Below are positions 26,252-34,522 of a DNA stretch of 63,542 nt, in pieces. The first letter of the stretch is position 1. Each line of letters opens with the position of its first letter. Under the pieces are notes generated by a model. The model had not been told where the DNA came from, ran no database searches, and saw only the letters and a program-made list of their open reading frames with translations. Position numbers and translations under genes: made by a program. Origin of the DNA: Gammaproteobacteria bacterium (GTDB lineage Bacteria; Pseudomonadota; Gammaproteobacteria; UBA6429; Thiohalophilaceae); contig JAFLJQ010000060.1 of the NCBI GenBank assembly GCA_022712915.1, forward strand, positions 1 to 63,542, given 5' to 3'.

Positions 26252-28471
26252 ATGTACAATACCCGGCAAATTACTAGCATCGTCATTGGATCCCTGATAT
26301 TTGGGTTATTTGTCTGGTTTCAGACCACCAACTATGATTCTGCCGTTAACCTACGCCAACGACTCGAACTGCTTGCCTTTGATCTTCGCCTTAGTGCGAC
26401 CCTTCCAAAAAATATACAACAGGATAAACGTATCGTCATCATTGATATTGATGAAAAGAGTCTGCGTTACGAAGGACGTTGGCCATGGTCAAGAGCCAAG
26501 ATGGCCGACCTGGTTGAAAAACTATTTAGTAAGGGTGCTGTGGTGGTTACATTTGACGTGATGTTCTCAGAACCTGAAAGAAACAGTGCCAAAACAGTTT
26601 TGAATCAATTGGATAACAGTATACCCGGTGCGGCAATTACAAAAAGAGTGTTAAAAAGCCGCCTGAGCGATTTTGATAATGATGCAAAATTCGCTAAAAG
26701 TTTGCAGGGCAAAGATGTTGTACTAGGGTATATTTTTCATCGAGGCAAGGTTAAACCGATCGGCTTGTTACCTAAAAGTCTTGATGCTGATAATTTGCCA
26801 GTTATAAAAGAATCTACGATTACTGAAATGCATGGTTATACGGCCAGCTTACCCGTATTGCAAATAGCAGCGAGGCATGCCGGTTTTTTCTCATTGGATA
26901 CAGATCCAGACGGGATCATTCGACGTGTTCCTCTGGTTATCAAATATGAGGATAAAATATATTCTTCATTGGCTCTAGAAACGGCAAGAGTTTATCAGTT
27001 GATCGACAAGATTAATGTTTTGACTGATGACATTGCTGGTATCACTAATATAACAGGCATTGGGCTCAGCAAGGAACGGATCATTCCGACCGATGGCGAG
27101 GGACGTGTAATTATCCCATTTAAAGGGCCGTTTAACTCCTTTCCGTATATATCAGCGACTGATGTCATTCACGACAAGGTACAAGATAGGGTGCTGACCA
27201 ATGCCATTGTGTTGATAGGCACGACAGCGGAAGGTCTGTTTGACTTGCGAGCGGTGCCCATGCAAAGTGTCTACCCTGGTGTTGAGGTACATGCCAATAT
27301 CATCGCAGGGATACTTGATAATGAATTCCCTGCGGAACCAGCCTGGGCCAGTGGGGCTAATCTTATGGTGGTGGTGGTGACCGGGTTATTGCTGGTTTTT
27401 GTTCTGGCCTATTTGACCAGCCCTTTTAAGAAAATATTCTTTGCTCTGACCATCATCTCGGTGGTGACCTTTTTTAATATTTGGATGTGGACGGAACACG
27501 GTATTGTATTGGCCATTGCCTTACCTTTGCTATTGGCCTTTTTTCTTTCGGCCACTAATCTTGCCTATGGTTTTCTTACCGAAGCGGAAAGCAAATCGCA
27601 ACTGCAAGATATGTTTGGCCAATATATACCGCGTGAGTTGGTCTCTGAAATGACAGACAACCCAAAACATTATGGTTTCGAAGGCGTGAGCCGGGAAATG
27701 TCGGTGCTATTTGCCGATATCTGTGGTTTTACCACTATTTCCGAATCGCTTACCGCAGGTAAATTAAAAGACTTGCTAAACCGATTCTTTACACCTATGA
27801 CACGTGTGATCTTTGAATCTCGCGGTACGATTGATAAATATGTGGGCGACATGATTATGGCATTCTGGGGAGCCCCTTTGGTGGATGAAGATAATGCAGC
27901 TAATGCGGTGGAAGCGGCCTTTGGTATGCTCGAAGAGGTAAAAATTCTTAAGAAAGAGTTTTTGGCAGAAGGTTTGCCGCCATTCGAAATTGGTATTGGT
28001 ATTAATACTGGCGTTATGAATGTGGGTGATATGGGTTCAGAATATCGTCGTGCCTATACCGTTATTGGTGATTCAGTTAATCTAGCCTCTCGTCTTGAAG
28101 GTCTGACTCGTTATTATGATTTGCCCTTGGTTATAGGTGAAAAAACCTTTGAACAAGTTGAGCACCGTTTTATATGTCAGGAATTGGATCTGATTATTGT
28201 GAAAGGGACATCACGCCCAATTAAGGTTTACAACCCGATATGTCGGGTAGGGGAAGAAGATAAGGCGCTGGTGAATGAATTGGCACAGAATCAGGAGGCT
28301 TTGCGTTTCTATCGTACCCAGAACTGGCGTGCTGCTAATGAGATTTTTGAGAAACTGGTTGTGGTAAATGAAAAACCACTCTATCAGTTGTATCTGGATC
28401 GAATTGAGTGGTTTAGAAAGAACCCGCCTGGACCCCAATGGAACGGGGTCTTTGAGCGGCGGGAAAAATAG
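26252..28471 (+). CDS. CHASE2-domain adenylate/guanylate cyclase
   Basis: 739 residues. A first membrane helix (about 8-25) leads to a periplasmic CHASE2 sensor (about 30-360, with IDIDEKSL and GRWPWSR). Three closely spaced helices follow (about 370-440), then a class III cyclase domain (about 475-640) with metal-binding aspartates in LFADICGFT and DKYVGDMIMAFWG, and NVGDMGSEYRR. The C-terminal ~90 residues look TPR-like. The substrate (ATP or GTP) cannot be fixed by eye. It ends three bases from the converging fecR stop; CHASE2 cyclases, FecR and TPR proteins recur together in proteobacteria. Confidence 0.92.
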   Translation: MYNTRQITSIVIGSLIFGLFVWFQTTNYDSAVNLRQRLELLAFDLRLSATLPKNIQQDKRIVIIDIDEKSLRYEGRWPWSRAKMADLVEKLFSKGAVVVTFDVMFSEPERNSAKTVLNQLDNSIPGAAITKRVLKSRLSDFDNDAKFAKSLQGKDVVLGYIFHRGKVKPIGLLPKSLDADNLPVIKESTITEMHGYTASLPVLQIAARHAGFFSLDTDPDGIIRRVPLVIKYEDKIYSSLALETARVYQLIDKINVLTDDIAGITNITGIGLSKERIIPTDGEGRVIIPFKGPFNSFPYISATDVIHDKVQDRVLTNAIVLIGTTAEGLFDLRAVPMQSVYPGVEVHANIIAGILDNEFPAEPAWASGANLMVVVVTGLLLVFVLAYLTSPFKKIFFALTIISVVTFFNIWMWTEHGIVLAIALPLLLAFFLSATNLAYGFLTEAESKSQLQDMFGQYIPRELVSEMTDNPKHYGFEGVSREMSVLFADICGFTTISESLTAGKLKDLLNRFFTPMTRVIFESRGTIDKYVGDMIMAFWGAPLVDEDNAANAVEAAFGMLEEVKILKKEFLAEGLPPFEIGIGINTGVMNVGDMGSEYRRAYTVIGDSVNLASRLEGLTRYYDLPLVIGEKTFEQVEHRFICQELDLIIVKGTSRPIKVYNPICRVGEEDKALVNELAQNQEALRFYRTQNWRAANEIFEKLVVVNEKPLYQLYLDRIEWFRKNPPGPQWNGVFERREK

Positions 28472-28473
28472 CA

Positions 28474-29619
28474 TTATTGTGTTGCGACAAAATCACCTTC
28501 CGCAACCATGGTCGAGTCATTATCATTTACGACATTAAAACTGCCGACCATTTGTTCAGCATTGGCACCTGCAAATGAACCGCTTACGGTACCTGATACC
28601 GGGTCGATACTATTAACAATCGAACCAGAGTCAACATTCATACTGAAGCCTGCGCCATTGACACCATTACTTGTAGAGGGGCCGCCACTAAAGTTGATGG
28701 CCCATGAGTTTGCTCCAGCACTGGTATTGAACGTCATGGTGCCGTTGACTGTCGCAGCTGCAAAGTCAACAGTTGCATTATATGCAAAGCTAGTAATGTC
28801 ACTTGTGCTGCCGCTGGCTGAAACACTGGCCACATTGGTGGTATAAGCTGATATGCCTGATGTAGGCATGGTTACACCAAAGCCTGGGATGGATGGATCA
28901 TTCCAAATATCATCTGGAGCTAGAGCAGGGCCATCTGCAGCCATTGTGAGTGACGATGTATCATTGCCACTATTTTTGCTTAAATCAGGTTTGATTTGGG
29001 GCCGAGTATCATTAACAATAATGGCTGGTGGATCAATTTGACCCTGTGGTTCGACATTTGAACTCTGAACCATAGCAAAGTTATAGTCAGCGCCTAAACC
29101 CAGATCGATTTGACCGGCATTATTAGACAGGGTGACACCACCATCCCACAAGGCAACAAACAACTGGTTGTTGTTAATCACGGCTTCATAATGCGTACCA
29201 CGTATCCCAATGGTTGCCATGCTGGTAATAACCTTGTATTTCTCTTTGCCGATTGCTCCGGTAATGGTACGGAAACCACCTTTGAGCAGGTTCAGCAAAC
29301 TGCCTTCATCAGATTTGGCTTGACCATAACTGTATTTTTGGATATTTAATTCTGAATCAGGACGCATTGATATTACTGCTCCATCAAGGAAGCGAACCTG
29401 GGCATGGCCTTTTTGGCCGGTTACCAGCGTATCGCCGACAAATACTTTGGAGCGACGATTCAGGCTACGTTTTTTTAATGTACTGTCAACGGCATAAAAA
29501 TCACCTGTAACGACGATTACAATTGCAGCTTCATCTTTGGCGTATGCGTTGGGTATGGCGATGATGGTAGTCAACATCACGATGGCCCAGGTAAGTACGA
29601 TTCTTTGTACTGTTTTCAT
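28474..29619 (-). CDS. Secreted FecR-domain protein with TbpB-like C-terminus
   Basis: 381 residues from ATG 29619 (GGAGGGTAAGACA just upstream; a 12-codon longer frame exists). A signal peptide ends near NAYA. The FecR domain spans about 30-150 (GDTLVTGQKGHAQVRFLDGA, IGIRGTHYEA). After a linker, the last ~120 residues are Gly/Ser/Asn-rich and end with GTVSGSFAGANAEQMVGSF, the pattern of the 8-stranded TbpB-type barrel. There is no lipobox. FecR here probably is not a sigma regulator, because no ECF gene is adjacent. The TPR-barrel gene upstream may be its export partner. Confidence 0.75.
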   Translation of the reverse strand: MKTVQRIVLTWAIVMLTTIIAIPNAYAKDEAAIVIVVTGDFYAVDSTLKKRSLNRRSKVFVGDTLVTGQKGHAQVRFLDGAVISMRPDSELNIQKYSYGQAKSDEGSLLNLLKGGFRTITGAIGKEKYKVITSMATIGIRGTHYEAVINNNQLFVALWDGGVTLSNNAGQIDLGLGADYNFAMVQSSNVEPQGQIDPPAIIVNDTRPQIKPDLSKNSGNDTSSLTMAADGPALAPDDIWNDPSIPGFGVTMPTSGISAYTTNVASVSASGSTSDITSFAYNATVDFAAATVNGTMTFNTSAGANSWAINFSGGPSTSNGVNGAGFSMNVDSGSIVNSIDPVSGTVSGSFAGANAEQMVGSFNVVNDNDSTMVAEGDFVATQ

Positions 29620-29807
29620 TGTCTTACCCTCCAGGGTGCGTCCTGCATTCATTATTGGCTACAAACATCTTACTGCGTTTGCATATGTGTTTACAGATTT
29701 GCCGTCTTGCCTCTGATGTATCGGATAATAAATGTAAGGTTTAGAATACTCGTAGTTGAACTGTGACCTTGTACCATATAATCAGTTAATGTGTGACATT
29801 AGTAATG

Positions 29808-31115
29808 TTAATAACTATAGTTGATCCTGGTAAACAGGGTGGTTCGGGTATAGGTATATAACGGAACACTGGAGTTTGATTCTGTATGTCCTGCCTGACT
29901 GAGCAGAGTCCAGTCACGTGTTATGTGCCACCGCCAGGCTAGTTCATAATGGGTGTAGTCATCCTTTCTCTTATTAGTAAAAATCCAGGGTTTTTGGTGG
30001 TATTTAGATATCTGATAAACCACTTTTGGTGTTATTGAGTGTCGTTGCGAGATCTGAACTGGAAATAGGATTTGTGCCCCCCAGTATTCCCGTGCATTGA
30101 ATTTATACAAGTTATTTGTAGCGGTTTCATCACCATAGAATAAGGCGTATTGTTGGTTAAATCCGGATTTTTTATTAGAGAAACCAAATGCAATACTGGC
30201 GGCGACAAAATCCACATCCAGTGGTGTTTTGTAAGGGTTACGGATTTCACCATATTGCAGGTTATAGGCAGAAAAAGAATCGCTACTGGTACGGTTTAAA
30301 GTGGTACTGATACTAAAGACTTTACGTAACTGTTTTTCATCTAGCCACATGGTTTGGTATGACAAGGGGATTGATATTTTACCTATAGCGGTAAGATGGC
30401 TATATCCAATATTGGCATCAGCTGTCTGGGTATCAAATTGTTTATTATTATTGTCCCTGTTGGTGTAACCTGCACCGCTAAAAAAATTGGAATTAATATT
30501 GAAATTATAGTTATAGTGCAGACGGTTGCTGATCTCGGTGAAACTATCTGAGGTTTCTTTATCAACGCCATCTGTTGGTCGGTAGGTCCCGATAGACAAT
30601 TCAATTTCAGATTCATTGGTCGCGCTGTTTATATTGCTGTCCCAACCTTGCTTGAGTGTCAGAATACCTCTGAGACTGTGTTTTCTCGAGCCGATTTTTT
30701 CGTCTATCCTTTCAATATAATGATGGATGTTTTGCCTGATGTTGCCGGGAGGACTGGATTGTAAGGCTGCACTAAATAATTGTCGTGAGGTTTCCAATTC
30801 TTCGATTTGATAGTAGGCGATAGCCAATTCAACCTGAGCCAGATTATTGCCTGGTTGGTTTATCAATACTCGTTCATAGGCAAAGATGGCCTCATGTGGA
30901 TAGCCTAGCTGTAGCGCAGTACGGGCAAGAAGAAGATCATAGCCTGGTTCGCCCATATGATAAAATTCTCGTGTAGTGAGAATTTTATAGATTTGCTCAG
31001 GCTTGTTTTCCTTTAAAAGTTGTTTGGTGTCCAGTACTTCATCGGCATATGCCGGGGAAGCAAGGTATTGACCCAAATGTAATGTCAGGAAAATATAAAA
31101 TAGCTTTAGTGCCAT
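29808..31115 (-). CDS. Outer-membrane TPR + beta-barrel protein (Slam-like layout)
   Basis: 435 residues: a signal peptide (cleaved near AYA), TPR-like helices to about residue 140 (YPHEAIFAYERVLINQP, ARTALQLG), then about 290 residues of alternating aromatic beta strands ending in RINYSY. The terminal tyrosine and strand pattern fit an outer-membrane barrel. N-terminal TPR plus C-terminal barrel is the layout of Slam (DUF560) translocators of type XI secretion, though it is slightly shorter than known Slams. It lies directly upstream of the FecR/TbpB-like gene in the same direction. Confidence 0.7.
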   Translation of the reverse strand: MALKLFYIFLTLHLGQYLASPAYADEVLDTKQLLKENKPEQIYKILTTREFYHMGEPGYDLLLARTALQLGYPHEAIFAYERVLINQPGNNLAQVELAIAYYQIEELETSRQLFSAALQSSPPGNIRQNIHHYIERIDEKIGSRKHSLRGILTLKQGWDSNINSATNESEIELSIGTYRPTDGVDKETSDSFTEISNRLHYNYNFNINSNFFSGAGYTNRDNNNKQFDTQTADANIGYSHLTAIGKISIPLSYQTMWLDEKQLRKVFSISTTLNRTSSDSFSAYNLQYGEIRNPYKTPLDVDFVAASIAFGFSNKKSGFNQQYALFYGDETATNNLYKFNAREYWGAQILFPVQISQRHSITPKVVYQISKYHQKPWIFTNKRKDDYTHYELAWRWHITRDWTLLSQAGHTESNSSVPLYTYTRTTLFTRINYSY

Positions 31116-31196
31116 CGGGCTGCATCTCAGACTCTTATATTTGTGAACGGGTTCAACAAATCAGTTCTAGAAATATCGGCCATATCTGGTGAGTCA

Positions 31197-32297
31197 TTAA
31201 TTTTTATCCGGGTGTATGATGGCTTCAGAAGGTACCTGATTTAGTCCCTGATCCAGTAAATACGCTGTAAATCCACGCTCATTGAGAATATAGCAGGCAG
31301 ATGAACTGCGTGATCCTGTGTCACAATACATAATATATGCAAAGGTATTATCAAGGGTTTCTATTTGATCACGTATAGAGTAGAGGGGAATATTGAGACT
31401 GTCTGTCAGATGATTGTGCCTGTATTCATTTTCTGTCCTGACATCAATCAATCTGGCACTATTGTTCATCATTGTGAGTGCCTCCTGGTATGAGATTGAC
31501 TTCATTACCGGGTTTTTCAACAGTTCAATAAAATCTAGCTTGGATAATCGTGCCAGTTCGCCAGCTTCCTGCATGATTATCGTGGCATTACGCAGGGTGT
31601 CTGCAACCAGTGCCTCCTCACCAAAGGCCGTGCCTGGGTCTAATTCAGCAAGTTTGGATGGGCAGGCATTGTCATCAGTGTTGAAACGATAAACAGCCGC
31701 TTTGCCTGTTTTAATAACATAGTAATAAGCTGCCTCAGTATCTTGTTCAATAACAATCTCGTCTTGATTAACCTGAATATTTTCAAATCGCAAGAACATC
31801 GCCTGAATATTGCTTGGTGGAATACGTTGAAATAATTCAAGTTCAAGAATTTTTGACATCCAGTCAAATTTGTTTTCGTCATTTGATTCTTTTATGGGTT
31901 GACGCAATAACGGGGTTGTTGTCTGATCCCATGTCAAAAGGATATCTAATATTTGACTATTGATTTTTATGTAATTAATGGTGGTGTTGGTTTGAACCGT
32001 ATATTTATTAGACTGATCATAGCCGATAGGAAAGCGGCAGCGTGGATCTTCTGATGTTAAAATTGTTTTATCATTGAACGAATCTATTAATGTTATTTGG
32101 CCAGATAGAAGATAGAAGGTGAAGTCATTTTGTTCACCAGAAGGAAATAGGGTTTTATTGGCAGGCATTTTTCCTAACAGGATATGCTTGAGTAGACCTT
32201 TTTGGTTTTGTTCTTTTTTAATGTCACAAAGTGGAATTAACGTCTCGATATATTTTATTAATTGTTCTGTCATATCTGTAAAAGAAGGAGAGGTCAA
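31197..32297 (-). CDS. Cyclic-nucleotide-binding protein with C-terminal rhodanese domain
   Basis: 366 residues. An N-terminal region resembles a degenerate cNMP domain (about 20-110), a clearer cNMP-binding domain follows (about 150-265, GKAAVYRF and PGTAFGEEALV), and a rhodanese domain ends the protein (about 270-355). Its active-site cysteine is in YCDTGSRSS. No helix-turn-helix is seen, so it is not a Crp-type regulator. Cyclic nucleotide from the nearby CHASE2 cyclase may control the rhodanese. Only three bases separate it from the thioesterase gene upstream, so it belongs to the long minus-strand transcript. Confidence 0.85.
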   Translation of the reverse strand: MTSPSFTDMTEQLIKYIETLIPLCDIKKEQNQKGLLKHILLGKMPANKTLFPSGEQNDFTFYLLSGQITLIDSFNDKTILTSEDPRCRFPIGYDQSNKYTVQTNTTINYIKINSQILDILLTWDQTTTPLLRQPIKESNDENKFDWMSKILELELFQRIPPSNIQAMFLRFENIQVNQDEIVIEQDTEAAYYYVIKTGKAAVYRFNTDDNACPSKLAELDPGTAFGEEALVADTLRNATIIMQEAGELARLSKLDFIELLKNPVMKSISYQEALTMMNNSARLIDVRTENEYRHNHLTDSLNIPLYSIRDQIETLDNTFAYIMYCDTGSRSSSACYILNERGFTAYLLDQGLNQVPSEAIIHPDKN

Positions 32298-32300
32298 GGG

Positions 32301-32681
32301 TTATTTATCAACAGGTCGTGGTCGGCGAACATCGTCAATAGCAACATAGGTGAGGGTGGCTTCAGCTACTCGTATAATTTCAAAATCATCAATAAATCGT
32401 TCGGAGAAGGCCTGGATGCCCACCTGTATAGATGTTGTTCCAACTTTTGTTACATTAGAAAAAATACTTACTAAATCGCCGACAAAGACGGGGTTTAAAA
32501 AAAGAAATTCATTAACAGCGACCGTTACGATTCGACCGTTGGCCCTTTTGAAGGCAGCAACACTGCCTGCAATATCCACTTGTGACATAAGCCAGCCGCC
32601 AAATATATCTCCTTTGGAGTTGGTGTCTGTTGGCATGGCAAAGACACGTATTGCGGGTTGCTTGTTATGTGGAAATTCCAA
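32301..32681 (-). CDS. Acyl-CoA thioesterase (YciA-type hotdog)
   Basis: 126 residues with the YciA pattern: MPTDTNSKGDIFGGWLMSQVD, the nucleophile-like aspartate in this segment, and VAVNEFLFLNPVFVGDLV. These hexameric hotdog enzymes hydrolyse many acyl-CoAs. Lying between the acyl-CoA ligase and the cNMP/rhodanese gene with gaps of five and three bases, it probably balances acyl-CoA pools. Confidence 0.9.
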   Translation of the reverse strand: MEFPHNKQPAIRVFAMPTDTNSKGDIFGGWLMSQVDIAGSVAAFKRANGRIVTVAVNEFLFLNPVFVGDLVSIFSNVTKVGTTSIQVGIQAFSERFIDDFEIIRVAEATLTYVAIDDVRRPRPVDK

Positions 32682-32686
32682 AGTGG

Positions 32687-34486
32687 TTAATGCCCTATGT
32701 AAAGTTCATCCACTTGAGTTGAAAATTTTTCCATTAGATTGTTTCTTTTTAAACTCATTTTAGGGGTGATTAAGCCATCTTCTATTGTCCATGGTTCGAG
32801 TGTGTTATACACACGGACAATTTTGGCATAACCAGGAAAATCGTGTAGCTTGGTATTAATACGTTGCATAATTATTTCATTGACTCGATCACTATTTAAG
32901 CTCTCTGGCGCATTGTCTGGCACCCCCGCTTCATTTGCCAGGTTTTGCCATTGCTCGAGATTTAACACCATTATCGCACTTAAGAAGGGTTTTCCTTCAC
33001 CGATGACCATCATCTGTTCAAATAGCGTATCTGTGGCAACAGCCATTTCAACATCGGTGGGAGGAACCTTTTCACCATTGGATAGCACGATGATTTCCTT
33101 GATCCGGCCTGTGATATAAATATGCTCATTTTCAATGCGAGCAATATCACCGGTATGCAACCAGTCATCATTATCGATAATGTCCTTTGTGGCTTGTTCA
33201 TTATCCCAGTAACCCAACATGACATTTGGTCCTTTGACCAAAAGTTCATCCCGTTTGCCCAGTTTGACGCTTATACCGGGCAAGGTTTGCCCAACACTGG
33301 CTGGATCATTGTCGGCTAAACGATTGGTGGAGACGACAGGGCTTAATTCGGTCATACCGTAGCCTTGACTGATTTCAAGACCAAGACCAATAAATGTTTT
33401 GGCAATGTTCAGCGTTAAAGGGGCACCACCGCTGACAGCAAGCCGCATATTTCCGCCGAGCTTGGCCATTATTTTTTTTGCTACCAGAAGATTAAGTATT
33501 GGCCACAAGAGTAATTTTGGTTGCCAGTTTGCTTTACCTTGTCTGATCAAGAATCTCTGCCAACCAATATCGACAGTGGCGGCAAAAAGTTTTTGTGCAA
33601 TAGGTGACTTTGCTGCAAGCTGGGTATGAATTTTATTATACACGCGTTCAAAAATACGAGGGACTGTAACAAGTATAGTTGGTTTAATGGTTATCAAATC
33701 CTCAGCCAATAGTTCAATTGAACGGGCATAGTTAATGGTGCTGCCTGTAATCATGGGCATGTAGTACCCGGCGGTTCGTTCAAACATATGTGACAAGGGC
33801 AGAAAGGATAAAAATTGGTCCGACGTAAAAAATGTATCACACATAGAACTGGCGTGTGCATTGGAAAGAATATTATGGTGGCTAATCATCACGCCTTTCG
33901 GCCGTCCTGTTGTGCCCGAGGTATACACGATGCTGGCAAGTCCATTACCGTTGATATCAGGTTTTGGCAATGGTTCACTGGATACGGGCAACCAGTCTTC
34001 ACTGTAGTTTAGACGAGATTCTGTGTGGTCAGTTATTTTATCCAGGCTAATGAATCGCTTGATGCGGGCAAACTGTTCAATTGAAATTTTGAGTGATTGC
34101 CATTGTTCATCTGTTTCAAATAACAGAATCTTGATGTCTGCATTCTGTGTGATATAAGCAATGTTATCAGTACGATCATTGGTATAGAGTGGGACGATTA
34201 CTAATCCGGCAGCGAGTGCGGCTTGCTCATAAATGACCCAGTGCGGACAATTACATAACATCAGGCCAGCCCGGTCACCTTTAGCCAGGCCCTCATTTTC
34301 AAGAGCTGTTTTCCAGCGAGAAATCTGTTGGGCGGTTTGTTGCCAACTCAGCTCAGCCCAGCTTGAGGTTAATTTGTTATAATAACGATAGGCAATATTA
34401 TCAGGGCTACGTTTTAAACGCTCGTAAAACAAACCGGGCAAACTAACGGCTTCTTGTGGTGAAATTATGTCAGCTGACTTTTTCAT
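32687..34486 (-). CDS. Long-chain acyl-CoA synthetase (AMP-forming)
   Basis: 599 residues of the ANL superfamily, FAA1-like subgroup. The ATP-binding motif is YTSGTTGRPKGVMISHHN near residue 190; GYGMTELSPV and DWLHTGDIARI are the later motifs, and GRIKEIIVLSNGEKV contains the hinge region. It activates fatty acids for the beta-oxidation enzymes upstream in the same operon. It is not the E. coli FadD subtype by its N-terminus, so no symbol is given. Confidence 0.92.
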   Translation of the reverse strand: MKKSADIISPQEAVSLPGLFYERLKRSPDNIAYRYYNKLTSSWAELSWQQTAQQISRWKTALENEGLAKGDRAGLMLCNCPHWVIYEQAALAAGLVIVPLYTNDRTDNIAYITQNADIKILLFETDEQWQSLKISIEQFARIKRFISLDKITDHTESRLNYSEDWLPVSSEPLPKPDINGNGLASIVYTSGTTGRPKGVMISHHNILSNAHASSMCDTFFTSDQFLSFLPLSHMFERTAGYYMPMITGSTINYARSIELLAEDLITIKPTILVTVPRIFERVYNKIHTQLAAKSPIAQKLFAATVDIGWQRFLIRQGKANWQPKLLLWPILNLLVAKKIMAKLGGNMRLAVSGGAPLTLNIAKTFIGLGLEISQGYGMTELSPVVSTNRLADNDPASVGQTLPGISVKLGKRDELLVKGPNVMLGYWDNEQATKDIIDNDDWLHTGDIARIENEHIYITGRIKEIIVLSNGEKVPPTDVEMAVATDTLFEQMMVIGEGKPFLSAIMVLNLEQWQNLANEAGVPDNAPESLNSDRVNEIIMQRINTKLHDFPGYAKIVRVYNTLEPWTIEDGLITPKMSLKRNNLMEKFSTQVDELYIGH

Positions 34487-34522
34487 TGATATTTTCTCCC
34501 CTTTTTACCTATTTGTTATTAT

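Noticed and set aside
28474..29619. FecR protein as an anti-sigma/iron regulator
   Set aside because: No ECF sigma or TonB receptor gene is adjacent, and the protein has a cleavable signal peptide and a secreted-type C-terminus.
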